Source of the DNA: Straminergon stramineum
Taxonomy: Eukaryota > Streptophyta > Bryopsida > Hypnales > Calliergonaceae
Direction: 5' to 3'
Length of the DNA: 64,000 nt
Assembly (NCBI GenBank): GCA_963920665.1
Contig: OY987271.1
Span: 3,784,501 to 3,848,500 of the forward strand
Both the position numbers and the translations under genes were made by a program. The notes under the pieces were generated by a model. The model ran no database searches, was not told the origin of the DNA, and saw nothing but the letters and a program-made list of their open reading frames with translations. Positions within the stretch are counted from its first letter, which is position 1. Every line of letters begins with the position of its first letter. Shown here piece by piece: positions 1 through 13,522 of this stretch.

Positions 1-2224
1 CTAATGATGGTCTATATACCATGGACGTTCTAGTGCTCTAAATTCTTCTCAAAATTGAGGGATAGTCCTATTTGCCATCCACCTACCCATAGATACATGT
101 AAAAATTTTCCCCCTACTTGGGTGGGGTAGTAATTATGTTGTATCTTAATCTCTCCTATCCAATTTTAATTAGGCTCTTTGATTTTTGAATATGATTTCA
201 AATCTTTCAAATGTGATCATAAATGGTAACTAAAAAGTTCTAATGCTTTTTTCTAGGTAAAAAATTTCAACCATCAAAATAGAGAATGCTATGAGCTACC
301 TTGATTAATGTGAGGATTAAGTGCAAAGCAACCTCCTTTTTTTGGCACCATGGGGCAATATTGGACCATTTTCAAACCATTTTGTACTTTTGGTTCTCCC
401 AAATTAGTCCTTTTTTGCCAATTTATTTTCATCTCTTCAAAACATATGGATGCAATTGCAAAATTTGGATGAAAATGTGCACAAGTATACCCTATAAGTG
501 ATTGTTAATTTACAAGATGGATGAAATAAAAAATGCATCACTTCATTAAAACACTCTTGATTTCCATCTTTTATCTTTGTACTTCTTCAAAAACAAAAAG
601 AACACAAGACCAAGGGTATATTTATGTAACATTGTATACCAAGGAACCAAGATGCATAGATTCCCAAAATATTGTTGAAGCCCTAACAAGAATCCAAAAA
701 TATATCCCTTACTATGATCCAAAGAAGCTAGGCCATCTCATCTTTGAAAGAAATCTCTTTCATAGATCCCTTGGCTCTCTTAGATTAGATAGTGACTCTT
801 CCATAACATCATTCACCAATGCAATATTCCCTATTCCCATTTACATAAAAGAAAGGATAGGTATTTAGGAAGAAATGTCATGAAGTGATCTAACCTCTAA
901 GATTTATACTAAGGATAATTTCTTTGCTTTGAGTCAATATTCTTAGGCCTTTCAAAGTGTTTTGCAACCCACATGCTTTGTCTACTAATGTTATCCCTAG
1001 AATTGGTGAAAGAATATTATGAAAAAAGAGGAAAATAAATTAAAGGACCCCTACACTAATTTGTCTTATTAGTGCACGTGATACCAAAGTCACACTATTT
1101 CACAAATATAACAATACCTTATATTGTACCCTATATTGTATATTGCCAAATTGAAATAATATCCTATTGTACCAAATTCCACCCAAATGAACTTTTTGGA
1201 GACATTGTTTTTTTAAAGGACACTTATCTTCTCCATTTACTAATAAAGAAAAATTAGTGTCTTGAAGCTAGATGGTCTAGGAGTTCTATGGTTAAGGGCC
1301 TAGGCACGGAAACACTTGCCATAGATGTTGTAGTTAGTCCATGCACATGAAGGCCAACCTCGGCCTGCTCACCATTTTTATTACTGAATATTATTTACAA
1401 AACTTTAGAAGCACAATTGTGTATTGTTGAAGCTCAATTGTTGAAGAATTCATATCGCCATAATTTCCTTCAATATTGCGTTGCACATTCAATTATGTAC
1501 AAACATCGGCACTTGCAATCATGTACATCAATCTACAAGTATAAAGCTTGCAGACATTGCATGAAGTTGTTTTAGGTGCACTAGATTCTAGATAGAGTGA
1601 TACATATTGCCTTGATTATCTTGAATTTGCATTGTGGGAGAGAAAAACAATCAACAACAACAGAGGTGTGAATTTGTGTACCTATGATCCTTCCTTCCAT
1701 GCTTATTGCTTGCTATTGAGATTTTATTGAATTTTATACTCGATGATTGCAAATGTGAAATGGGATACATTGGTCCTATAATTTTGCACATACTTTTTTG
1801 TAACCAACATTATAAAAAATTTGAGCCTTGTAAGAGCCCCCCCAACCCCTCAAAAGCAACCCAAGTTAACTAATAAAATTATATTTCTTGTAAAACACGA
1901 CCAAGTATTCTCCTATCTTTGCCCACCCATGCAATGATGTCTTTGGTTGACATGGGGAACTCCCATTGGCCTCCAAGTTTGAGGTACCTACCCCTCCCTT
2001 AAAAACTCAAAAACCCAAAGGCAAAAAGCCACCCGGAAATTCAGGTGACCAATCACAAACCTCCCGAGAAACTTGGAAAGTCAAATCCTAAAAATACAGA
2101 ACTCAGGCCCATGCCTAGGAACCCAATTCAGAGTCAAAATTCAAATCCTAACTAACTGAACTCTAACTACTTCGCCTTTCACGCCTTCTTCTGACTGCTC
2201 CCACCTTGACTCAGTAGTGCCCTA
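1..2224. other. AT-rich intergenic, no gene seen
   Basis: The longest open frame here is 111 codons (533-868, +). It shows no recognisable domain and has the Ile/Phe/Lys/Tyr-rich composition expected of AT-rich random sequence. No splice-linked exon series, RNA gene or terminal inverted repeat was recognised. Confidence 0.6.
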
Positions 2225-2450
2225 TTGGCCGCCTTCAGAGTCATCTTGACAACTGCCTGGGTCAATTCTGGATCCATTTCTGGATTCTATTTTAGTCAAT
2301 TTTGGATTCCATTCCAAATTCTAGGTCAACTCCGGATTCTAGATCAAATTCCAAATTCCATTCCAAATTCAAGATTAATTCCGGATTCAATTCCGGATTC
2401 CACTTTAGTCAATTCCGGAATCTAGATCCAATCCGGATTCGACTTTGGTC
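2225..2450. repeat. degenerate short tandem repeat (attccggattc-like)
   Basis: Variants of 'tcaattccggattc' recur about every 11-22 bases (ggattctattttagtcaatt, ggattccattccaaattc, ggattcaattccggattc). Two overlapping open frames of 65-66 codons exist only because the repeat lacks stops; they encode a simple I-P-N-S/F-H-S-K pattern and are not taken as genes. Confidence 0.75.
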
Positions 2451-5400
2451 TGATTACAAACTACCTGGTTTGTTTCTTCAATCTAATTACAATACTTAAG
2501 CTAAGTGGACTATACTTCCGTTTGCCTAACCAAGAAATGAAAAATTCAACACTAGAATAGTTCTATTTTATACTAACTCAATGCATTCCAAGTTTCTGTC
2601 TCACGACAGAGAGCGAGGGAGAATGTGAAGAAGGAGAAGAGGAAGTGAGGTTAGATAGGGGTTAGCTAAGGAGGAAGAGATTGGAGAGAGAATCCCATAG
2701 CTCACTTTAGACCATTAGATTAGGGATAAGAAGTTGTAAGAGGTAATTCACTAATTCAACATTGTAAGAGGGGATGAGACATCTTTAATTAGTCTCATAA
2801 GTAGAAACGAGGGTAGTTGGCCCACTTTTAGTATGTAAAAAGGTTAGGGAAGAAAGAGAAGAAACAAGAGGAGAAAGAAAAGAAGGGGAAGTTCGTAGAA
2901 GTAGAAAAGCACACCATTATATTACCCCCACCCTTTTTTATTTAAGAAAACAACGATCAATTCCACCATTTCACAAGAGGTCATGGTAGAGGAGGAAGTA
3001 CCCACAGGGAGTACGGTCAACAACATCAGCTCCGAGGTATGAACATGAACCACTCTTTGACTTTCCCAACCCACTTAATTAGCAACTATTGACCCCAATC
3101 AAGACCTAGCCCCAAGTCAGGCCCCTAAAACTAAAGTTTAAGTCATTTTTGAAGTTAGAAACTTAGAGAGGAGGCTTGTAGCTCTCCAAAAAACCTGAGG
3201 CACGTCTAAATCAGAGAAAAAATGAAGAAGTTATCACCAGATGAAGCTTAGGACTTGAATTGGATGATAAATAGGTGAACGTAAAATTTCAGAAGAAGGT
3301 GAGAGATTTAAAAAGAGGACATGAATTAGAGTCCATGAGCAAAAGAAAGAGTCAATTCCAAATTGTAGATTAGAAAAAATTAGCAAACAAAGTTTTAAAT
3401 ACCAACTAATGGTCAAACTTCATCTATTAAGAACTTTTAGTAGGAATGTTGGATTAGTAAGTGTCTTACCAACATAGAAAGCTAGAATTAGGAGCTACAA
3501 GAAAAAAAAAAGTTACTTAAAATAGTAAATAGGCAAAAATTAACCCAAATGTGAACACTAAGAAAGACCAATAACAAACTTAGAAGGTTGAAGTCAAGTA
3601 AAGAAGTTAGGACCACTCATTAGAAGAAAATAGCGTTATGTTGAACAAAATTCTGCGTTAGTTAAATTTTGTTCAATTGAATGCTATTTTCTTCTAGTAA
3701 TAGGCCTGTAAGGTAAGTTAAGTAGAGCTCAGAGGACCCCTCAATTAGGAAAACCCTGAAAATCCAAGGAGATAAAGAAAGATGAAGTTTAACATACATT
3801 TGAATGAGAAATTCATAAAATTTTTCAATTAAGAGCAAACTCTTGAGTTAGGTAGAATCCAACCTCTTAAACAACTCCATGAAATTTTGAGTTATTTTGA
3901 ATTAGGGAACTAGGCCTAAATTGTGGATGAAGTTTGATGAACTAAGTAATGGTCAAATTTCATTCACCCATAACTTTTGCTAAGAAAGTCGGATAGGTTT
4001 GAATTTCATATCTTTAGAAAGTTCAAGGAATTATCTAGAAGGTTTTGAGTTTAGTTCCTTTCTGACATGAGTTACACCCAAAATCACAATGGTGTCATCT
4101 ACTAGGCCAACATTGGCATAGTTGTATTGGAAGTTAGATTTGGTGATTCTTCCACATTTTGGCACACTTAGGCACTTAGAAAAGATCCATCGCTTGGAAG
4201 TCACAATGGACCACGTTTAGACACCCAAAAGTAGAAGTCACTTAGTCAAACCTCCATAACCTAGTTATGCTTGCGATTTATCAAGGGTAGGTAAATTAGA
4301 GCTTACACTTCCTGCCAGTCCTAGTGCTATCAGCCCCTAGTCCCATACTAACTACCCCGACCTCTCCCATTGAACCCCCGGCCCTTCCCAATACTTGCCA
4401 TGCTTCTTCTCCAAAGCCTGTCTTGGACCTACCTATTGAGTAGAGATATTGGGTTGGATGCTGAATAAGGTGCTTTTGGATGTTGGACATGGTTGTTGAT
4501 GGATGCTCGTCCTCCTTTCTCTCTACCTATTGCTAAATTGTTGCTAATCCTCTCAAGGGGTTTTGAAACTCGTAGAAAGGTTTTCTTCTTTCTAAAGGTT
4601 AGTTTGTTTTTAGCTAAGCATGGGCATCTAAGGTAACACTTAGATGCCCTTCAAGCTTAACATAACCTCCTACTTTCTATTCTTTTGGGGGGCTAAACTT
4701 TATTTATTCCCAAACATGTCTTAGAAACTAAACTTTGTACATGACAACTACAAGGATTTAAGGTTTACCCGTGAAGCAACTTTAATACACAACTAAGATT
4801 TTTTCACCTGTGTAGGGTTCAAAACTTAGTCGTAGTTTCCACTTTTAACACACAACTAAGACTCTTTGACCTTTCAGGGATTCAAAGCTTTGTCATGGTA
4901 GCAGGACCAACTAACCCTCAAAAGCCCTTACCTCACTCTATAGACTACTACGTTAATATTGAAGGACAAAATGACACTATAAATGTCAAGGGTAAATGGT
5001 ATGGAGTTAACATGATGACAAACTTGATCTAAAGGCCCCCCAAAGCGGCATCACCAAGTCATATGGGGGGTATTCTAGAGTTAGTATAAGAACAAGAGAC
5101 AGAGGGGGACCAAAGAACCCCTTAAAGAATACATGAAACCACGATCTCTTAACAACTAGATAGAAACAAACTCTCAAGCCTTCAAGGACTTGAGATGGTT
5201 AGTGCAAAGAACTAAAGGTACAAGGGATCCACAAAAACCTCAAAAAAATTGGAAAAGAACAACAACGATCCAAAAATGCCCCCCAAAACACTATTCCAAG
5301 TTTTTTAGCTTGAATGCCAAAATTCCAACATAAGTTGGATCCAACGGACTCAACGGACCCAAATGCAACAAATGAGGGTGACTTGAAAAGAGAAGAGGTG

Positions 5401-6600
5401 CCCTTTTATACTGTTTCTCAGGCAGCCACCTCCTCTCATTCATCTAAGGTAACCCTATCACTTTGGATTTTCATCCTCATTTTTATCTTGAACGGTTTTC
5501 ACTTCTACACTAGTCTATAAATCTAACTTTGGAAGATTAACTCCAAATTATAAATGGAGTGTGCCATTGGCTTCAAAGGGCCATTTTCTCACTTCTAAAA
5601 TCCTCCACCCTTTTTTCTAACTCCAAAATTTCAACAAAACCTAGTACTAACTTAACACGAAAATTGAGTAAAAACCCAACTTTTGGAGTTTGACTTTTTT
5701 AATAAAAGTAATTAGCCTAGGCTCTTAAGTAGGTATAGGGGAGTAAGAAAAGACCTATCTTCAACCTCATTCCACTTTTGTATGCTCCCACTTCATTGGT
5801 CAACTCCTCCGCAATCTTTAAATTATTCTGGTTGTCGGGGAATCTCATCGGTTTGGATATTTCTGACTATCAGAATGTCCTGAAACTTGTCAGTGTGTGT
5901 TATTAACATAAAGGAATCTAGTCTAATTTTTAGTGAGATTTTACCACTACCTAGGTAATTTCTAAGAATTTTCCATTGTAGGTTTGGGCGGTTGACCTTC
6001 TAGAAAGGCAACTTCTAACCATCAAAAAATTCCGAAACTTTTTAAGGAACCTCCCATAGAATACTATAACACATGTGTAGGCTAATATTCTTACTCTACA
6101 CATTGTCCTAGAGGGGATAAAATCCACACCCTCGTTTAAATATCAGTAGCTAAGGAATCTTTCATATTGGACTAAATCTTGGTGAACTGACTTTGCCATT
6201 GAGTCCCTAGCGTGATTTTAACCCAGGGCCACCCTCCTTTGGCTATAGATTCTTCTATGGTCTTGTCTTGGTATTTTTAACTCTTGCAACCTAACAATTG
6301 GGATTCCGCTATTTCATTGATGGAATGGGGGAACTGAAACCTATCACAGTGAACTAACCTAACTATCTCACTAGGGTTTCCTCAACCAAATTAGCCTAGA
6401 GATGTCTTTCCCATGTGGAGTTTGACCCAATTTTACCAATAACACATAATTCTCCAATTTATCATAATTAGTCAGGTTTTAACCTATCGCGGCCCTAGTG
6501 ACACTTTACAGCTCCAACTAAACTTCAAGAGCCCTTCACAACTTTCAGGTCTCTCCATGCTTCAATACTGATATCACTTAGGTCCAACTAACTAACACTA
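2451..6600. other. AT-rich intergenic, no gene seen
   Basis: Scattered short ORFs of at most 68 codons without family resemblance. A GC-richer patch near 4,300-4,440 has a Pro/Gly-rich frame on the minus strand but no supporting splice sites. The one structured item is the hairpin at 3621-3696, listed separately. Confidence 0.55.
3621..3696. repeat. short foldback (hairpin)
   Basis: A 32-base left arm (3621-3652, starting tagaagaaaatagc) pairs with 3665-3696 at 28 of 32 positions around a 12-base loop. This could be a minimal MITE or a young small-RNA hairpin; the sequence alone does not decide. Confidence 0.75.
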
Positions 6601-7810
6601 CACATCCCACACACTCACAGCATTAGTTTCCATTTCCAACTCACGTTGCTAAGTCCTAGTGCCCGGGACTTCTAGCACACACTCCATTCGTGACACCTGG
6701 TATATTACTTGGTGACATGGGACGGAACTTCCATCTTATTGTGCTAGGACTCGTGGTGGCACTACTCACCACGGTCCTAACTGCCCTTGGTTGTCCCCCC
6801 ACTTCATACTAGGCCTGTTGTGCATTTGCTACTCTCATACCAACACTAATCGAGACTCACCGCTCGGGACACATTGCCAAAGGCCTAGCAAGGAGTGGGA
6901 CTCCAACCAACCAATGCCCCAGGACACACACACAAGTGTCCTAAGGAGCCTTAAAGCCAGTGGTGAAGTTACATCACCACTCATCAGTCACCGGGACTCA
7001 CCAAGGCTCCAAGAGAGAGTGAGGAGGGAGACCAACCCCTCCTATAGTACTCTCTGTAGTATTCGGTAGACCCCCCCCTCCTCTTGTGGGTCAAAAGGAC
7101 TTGTCAAAACCCCTTGGGTTTTGGAAGACCACCCGTTTCCAACCAAACTTCCCAAGTTCCAACTCCATTGGACTCCCGAACTTTCAAACGGCTGTAACTT
7201 TATTGTTAAGGCTTCAAATCCCACATATGAGCCCATTTTGGATATCTAGGCGACGAGTAGATGTCGATGGACTGCTCACTTGTCCCATTTGGACAAGTTC
7301 TCGCAAAGTTATGGCCCTCCAAAGATTCGGGTCCATCGGGAGTGGCGTCACGCCTTCACCACGGCCCTTCTCTTGGTCATAACTTTTGGCTCATGGCTTA
7401 GAACCTCGTAATTCTTGGCATTCTAGGTTACTTGTCTTTGTAGCTTTCCAATGATATCCTACATGCCATGCTTTGTTGAGAGATTCTTTAGGAACCCCTC
7501 ACACCTAGCCTTTGAGTGTCCCGGCGCCACCGAGACACCCCTAACTTTGAACGGCCATAACTTCTAGCCTACTAGTCCAAATCACAAGTTCTTTAGACGG
7601 TTAGAAGCGTATTCTCAAGAGCTTTCCAAGCATGTATGACATGCTATAATTGACTTCGTAACCAAGGTGCTACTACGCCCTGTTTGCTCAAGAGTCTCTC
7701 ATTTCTCCCTTCTTAGCCTATTGCAAGGCTTGGGAAGTCACCCTCAAGGTCCCCTTACTTACTGAGGCACTTTGAGCACCCCAAGGAGATAGGGGCGTGA
7801 CATAACCTAT
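6600..7810. other. GC-richer block, possible degenerate LTR-retrotransposon sequence
   Basis: Composition changes from the AT-rich surroundings. Motifs of the type 'ggccataactt' or 'gctgtaacttt' recur near 7190, 7376 and 7553, two of them followed within about 100 bases by 'agctttccaa'. ORFs reach only 98 codons and no gag, protease, RT or integrase motif is visible. Retrotransposon origin is a guess from the look of the sequence. Confidence 0.3.
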
Positions 7811-9980
7811 GTAGAGGTTGTTATTTGGAATATTCTAGTTATAATATTCTACTTCTAGACTAAATATAATATATTGATATGAAACACACCTATTTTGGTT
7901 CTACAATATTTTGGAGGCTTTTTGTATATAAATCTATACTTAAAATAACAAAATATGAAAAAAAAACCACCTAGTGAGTTCCTAGTGACGAATTAGGGGC
8001 TCACACCATGCGAATTGTTCTAGGACGTAGGGTTTAATTAGTATAACCAAAAAACCACAAATACTATCTAAAAGTATTTTCGGCACTTCAAATATTAATG
8101 TAAAGTTTATATAACATCAAAGCAAGTATAAACAAAAAAGGGTTAATCCCTATGGATGTGAGTGTACTCTACAATTAAAAAATTTCGAAAAAACAATATA
8201 AAATATTGTTACAAAACATATTTTGGATATGGACTCTAAATAATTAAAGTAACATAAGGGCTATAGATTTCATCCAAATGGTACAAATCTTCAAAGCAAT
8301 TACACACTTTGTTATCACTAAAAATTCAAGGCAATACTTTTAAGTTATTTTGAACTCTCAAATAGAAAACATATTATCATTTTTTGATTTAGGGTTTATA
8401 AAAAGGAACATGAATGAAGGTATCATTACATAAAATTATATCCGAGTGCCTCATACAATCACATGATAAGCTTCCATGTTTGTAACATTAGAGATGTATA
8501 TACTCTAGTAAACCAATTCCATCTCCACATATGATTGGAACATTGAACGTGCGAAGCGGACAAATCTGTCTTAAAGGATCAGACCTCAACTCGTAGTAAC
8601 CAAAGCTGAAGATAGTCCGCCGAATCTGGGGCCAAGTTGTTGAACCCTGTTAGGATTCGTACAAATGCATCAACCCTAAACAACACAGATAGACATGAAG
8701 AAAGAAGAGCACATTCAAAATCTAAATCCCTCTTCTAAGTTCTTCCAACGTTACACTACCACTTGCAAGGTGACAATTATATGCTTTGCCGTTAGATTCT
8801 TACATGTTAAAATTGCGGATTCTTCATTTTCACTTGTTTTGGAATGGATCAAAACCTGCATTCGAGGTGTTCCCACCCCCATTGGTGGGGGTAGAAATGG
8901 ATGGAAATTAAAACACATACTATTCAATTCAAATAAAATCTTGTTTTGAGCTCATTGTGACAATTTGACACAATGACAATGAACTCAAAAGAGGCAGTAA
9001 TTGACTTTATCATTTACTATCGATCTATAGTAGTATAGTTTTCAAGAACGGTCAATGGGAATTAATTCCAAAAATAGATGTCAAAATTTATAGAAAAATT
9101 GTTTTTTCAGAAAAACACAAATTTTGTATAAAGAAAAAGGAAATTGACAAACAAATTTTGACATGACAAATTTGCCAAATTTGCCATGCCAAATTTTATT
9201 TTTTCGAAAAAATAAATTATTCAACTGAAAAAGGTGTTGACTTTGCCCTACTCTCACAATAGTCTAAATAATACAATCAACCTCATTCTTTCTAATAGGT
9301 GTAAACATATACAAAAATAATGATATATGATTCTAGAGGTGAAATATTGCAAGAGTTTTTAAGAGGCTATATGTGCAACCTAGGTGAATCCAACATCCAT
9401 TATATGTATACCAAAAAATATATTCACCTACACCAAAACATTCCTAAGTACTTAGGGAGGATACCAAAAAAATTGTACCAATAATTACCTCCTTACAAAG
9501 TTGTTTTGTTTACAATGCCACTAATGGATCCAAATTGAAATGGCACCAAAATCCACTTTATTGCACCCTTCTACTACTCACTATTTAGGGTATTTAGAGT
9601 TTGAGCTTAAATGAGAATCATAAGATATGAAAAGAGTTCATATAGCTTCCCCCTCCCAATTCATAATGCAATTTCAATCAACAACTCATCAAACCATATA
9701 AATGCATCCTCGATGCAACTTGGCGAACCTCATAGAATATAAACCTCAAGTACTAAGTCCTTTTATTTATTTTTACTCCACATCTCCTATACTAAATAGT
9801 GAAATTAGCTTGCCTTTACAATTAGGTTGCTTTATCCCAAGAAAGTTACTTTAAAAACCATGAAAGTCAACACATCCTTCTACATATATTTCCATTTGTA
9901 CACATGGAGGTTTGCAAGTCCCAATTACAGCAACACTTGATTCAAAAGCAATGCATTCTTGTACAATAATAGGAAACATT
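7811..9980. other. AT-rich intergenic, no gene seen
   Basis: No ORF above 84 codons. A small imperfect palindrome lies around 9148-9198 (aaattttgacatgacaaatt against its near reverse complement). A moderately GC-rich patch at 8540-8650 shows no coding pattern. Confidence 0.55.
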
Positions 9981-9982
9981 TA

Positions 9983-10178
9983 CATAGTGTCAAATGCCAA
10001 GAAATTAGCATCAAGCAACCTAATTTCACTATTTAGTGTAGATATTTCAAAGATTTCTTCACTAGTGTTTTTACAATGTTGGAAAATATTAATATAGTGT
10101 CAAATGTCAAGAAATTAGAATAGGGCAACCTAATTTCACTATTTAGTGTAGATATTTTACAAATTTCTTCACCGGTTC
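9983..10178. repeat. tandem duplication, about 110 bp period
   Basis: The stretch at about 9983-10068 (tagtgtcaaatgccaagaaa ... tttagtgtagatatttcaaa) recurs at about 10094-10178 with a few substitutions. No coding role is seen. Confidence 0.8.
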
Positions 10179-10181
10179 AAT

Positions 10182-11925
10182 TTGTTCCCAATGTTTTCCA
10201 CTTGCAACCACGTTCCAGTTTCCCCCACTCCAATTCCACCAATGGCTAGCAATGAACTAATAACTCCCTCTCTCCCCGGTAGGCGATTCTCCCCAGACCT
10301 TCATCTTGCAAAGACGTTAAACACCCCCATCAAGTTATTCTCGGGTCCAGATGGCAGTCTGCGTGGCAAAGCATGTCAGGCCAGTCCTCATCCCAATTCC
10401 AATACAGAAATAAGGTTTGATTTGCCCGGAGGCAGAGGTTGCCAAGCAGGAAGAGACGAGATTTCAAAGGAACTCATGAGATTGCGGTTCTATGTATGCC
10501 CCGGGGCTAGCATTCTTAAATTTCGATCTCCCATTTTGCACACAACTCCCATTTCCCTCACATGCTCTCTTGCTGTGAATCATGCTCCTGAGTCTTGAGT
10601 TATCTCCTGACCTTGGGAGGGAAGGAAAGGAAAAGCATCTAACATACAATCAACTCTGAAACACGAGTCGAAGGTGTTAAGTGTATACTCGATCTTGACT
10701 ATTGACTGTGAACTTTGAATGACCAAGTCTGCCCAACCCTAGGCTCTGCTTCAATACACTAATGACTAAACACAATCTACAACATCAACCGAAAATTAGT
10801 TAGACCATGATCCCATTTTAGTAGTACAACGAACTCAGTTCACAGTTGCACGTAATCATTGCAACGTACAATACATGCATGCTGAAAGTATGGGAGGAGG
10901 ATACAAACCGCATTGTCTTGAGCAGGTTAAAATTCCAAATGCCTAAGGAGAGAAAGTCCTTGAATGACGTTTAGAACTATTGATTGTCGAAAGTTTGTCT
11001 ACGCACCACCTCGTAACCCATGCTACATTTTTAGCGTTCACATTCATGAGTTCTTGAGCCAAGTTTAATTTCTTCCCAGTTTTCTTTTACGTCTTGCAGT
11101 GAAAGCTTGAAGAAGCAGGCATACATGTTGCCACTTATAAACTTTGAAGTGACCACCGTGAATGATGTATTTAAGAATTTCTATTCAAAACTAGCAAAGC
11201 TCAAATTTGTTTGCATGTTAATCCTCTTTCTCAATTAAGAATATCATGAATTCTTCCTCTGTCCATATTCAACTGTAATGTGGGTGAAATCATGTATTTC
11301 CAAAAGGCAAGTTTATCAACTTCAAATTGATGGTTTCCAACCGATAAGTGTCCTATGGCACACTCTTCATGTGATGAAGAATTGGGTTTTCAAATCACTC
11401 GATTCGTACAAATTGAATGGATGTGAGTAAGTTATCTTTGATTGATGTAGTCTTATGTCCTCACTGTGCCTCCCATGGCATGCAAATAATCAACCAGGGT
11501 TAATCTGGAATAGCATGTGCAAAAAATATACACTGCCATATTAACTCACAGGCTGTCTCTCGCTCAACAATTCCAGTGCAGTAGGAAAAAATCAAACACA
11601 CACACACGGAGAGGCCTAAACGCGCTGCACAAAACTAAGATGAGGGAGACAACGGGAGGAAGAACACACAGAGCAACGGGAGGAGACGACGAGCGCAACG
11701 ACGAGGGTTGTTGTCCTCCTGAAAAAACGGATACAGAGGGGGAGCAGCGCATTCAGCGGGGAGCTGCCCGCGTCCCAGCCCTGCCCCCGATGGAGGCTTA
11801 TTTTGTAAAACGGAATCCACATGACCTGCCTGCCATGCTGGACCCTAGAATAGCTCGACGGGGGTGTTTAACGTCTCGCCTTCATCTCTCCCCCTCCCCG
11901 AATCTTCCCCCAGAAGAATCTACCG
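10182..11925. other. GC-richer patch with unidentified ORFs
   Basis: Two plus-strand ORFs stand out by composition: 10182-10598 (138 codons) and 11517-11951 (144 codons, Arg/Pro/Thr-rich). Neither shows a domain, signal peptide or membrane segment I recognise, and frames overlap on both strands, as expected where GC-rich sequence lacks stops. They could be pieces of a decayed gene or the 5' part of an unrecognised transcript. Confidence 0.25.
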
Positions 11926-12320
11926 ATACTGCAACGCCGGATGGGGAGTGATGAGGCAATGGGCCACAATACTGAATGAGTTGTTGAAAGACGGCCTCCT
12001 GGAAGACTAGCCACTGGAATCCTCCCTGGTTTTCAAGATCGAGTTGCTGGAGCAAGCTGCTGCTGCTACGGACGGGAAGACCCGGAATTTCAAACTCAAG
12101 GACTGTCGTACGATCTACCTTACCGGTACTTCAACGCCGGATGGGGAGTGAGGAAATGGGCCACAATACTGATGAGTTGAAGTCTTGAAGCTAGACTAAG
12201 TTTAACTTACTCCTGGACTCAGGCTGGAATCCTGGCTTTCAGGAGTTGTTGGGGCAAGCTGCTGCAATGGACGGAAGACCCGGAATTTCAAACTCGAGGA
12301 CCGTAGTAGGATCTGAAGTT
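11926..12320 (+). pseudogene. tandemly duplicated, broken coding-like segment
   Basis: A roughly 200-base unit is present twice in a row (about 11926-12125 and 12126-12320). Both copies share 'caacgccggatggggagtga', 'gggccacaatactga' and 'gacccggaatttcaaactc'. Reading from 11951, the first copy gives a plausible helical frame (W-A-T-I-L-N-E-L-L-K-D-G-L-L-E-D) interrupted by an in-frame TAG, continuing to a second T-S-T-P-D-G-E then stop. The ORF ending at 11951 finishes with the same T-P-D-G-E. This looks like decayed coding repeats; the parent gene is not recognised. Confidence 0.4.
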
Positions 12321-12619
12321 TAGTATATATAATTAGTCCTGGCCCTGGCCGGGCCCTCCGCCTTGTGCAGCGCAGGGAGGGAGGGAGGGGAGGCTACTAC
12401 TATACCTTAACTGATACGGAGTATTTGAGGCAACCCTGGGTCATTCATTTAAGTTACTTCTTATCACGCCAGGCTCTCGCCAGCTCCCAGCCGAGCTGCA
12501 GATGCCAAATTCAGTCGGGCCTCCACCTCGCGGAATCGCAGTGCCCGGCTCCATCAGTTTTAGGAAAAATCCTCCTCCTCGTCGTCTCGACTCTCGAATT
12601 GAAGCCACGCTGTTCCGCG

Positions 12620-13263
12620 TTAACCCCTAAATGCCCAAGGCCTGTTTGGAGCTTCTTGAAATTTTCTGTAAATTGAACAAAAAGTCAACATTTTCATAAG
12701 TTGTACCAATTTCTTTTGAATTGTAACAGTACAAATTCAAATTAGTCATGTTAGAGATCACATAGGAAAAGAAAACATAACAATATCACTTACAAATTGA
12801 AAGATTATAATGTTTGATCATGAGGGTGTAAAAACTATGAAAATTTTTCAATTCACTTTTGCATGTCAACTCAAAAAAGTTGATCACTAAAAAATATGAG
12901 GTTATAGGGCCTAGCATGCACAACCCCAATCAATTTATGTTTTTTCAAAATCTTTTCTACAAGTTTTTTTAAATGAATTTCTAATGTGATTTTGCCTCCA
13001 AGATCTAGTGTATTTGAGGCTCATTTCCAAGAGCCCGCAACAGTACGGGAAGTCAAGATTGCACTGGGTATCCTTGCACAAAATCTTGAATAGAAAAATC
13101 ATAATCCTTTATTTTTAAGATCAACTTTTTGATCCTAAAACTAGACTTCAAAAAGAATTCTCTAAAAATATAAACTAATAATAATAGCAATTTGGTTGGA
13201 TTTTACTTAACTTCAAAGTTTTCCAAACACCACATTTGGGTGCCTTGGGCATTTAGGGGTTAA
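12620..13263. mobile_element. TTAA-flanked element, type A, complete
   Basis: The element is bounded by TTAA and has perfect 22-base terminal inverted repeats including the TTAA. The left end begins TTAACCCCTAAATGCCCAAG and the right end is its exact reverse complement. Length is 644 bp with no coding capacity, so it is non-autonomous. It shares internal sequence with the longer copy at 15274-16321 (for example the 'gggcctaRcatgca' and 'cccaatcaatttatg' segments), but lacks about 390 bases present there. Confidence 0.85.
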
Positions 13264-13364
13264 GGTATTCCTCCGAACGCTAATGAGGGCTCACGAGACC
13301 ACACATGACAATAACTTAACATAACACACCTAGAGGAGGGATAATTTATTAAACCTTATTACCA

Positions 13365-13522
13365 TACCCAAAGGTCAGATTCAGTAGAAATTAAGTCATT
13401 TTGGTTTTAAAGTGCCACATGTCATCTTATGAGTGGTGTGAGGTGATGTAGACTCTTGGGAATTTGGGTTGGAAACTCAATTTCAGCACCTAACTGCCAA
13501 ATCAAACCTTCATGTATGGTAA
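13365..13522 (+). repeat. dispersed repeat shared with PACRG intron 1
   Basis: Matches the reverse complement of about 55290-55450. Shared blocks include 'aaattaagtcattttkg', 'gtgccaYRtgtcatcttatg' and 'aatcaaaccttca'. No open frame. Confidence 0.7.

Noticed and set aside
2225..2499. 65-66 codon ORFs rich in I-P-N-S and F-H-S-K
   Set aside because: Produced by a simple tandem repeat lacking stops.
11564..11822. Three overlapping minus-strand ORFs of 61-68 codons
   Set aside because: Mutually overlapping frames in GC-rich DNA with no domain; not separable from chance.
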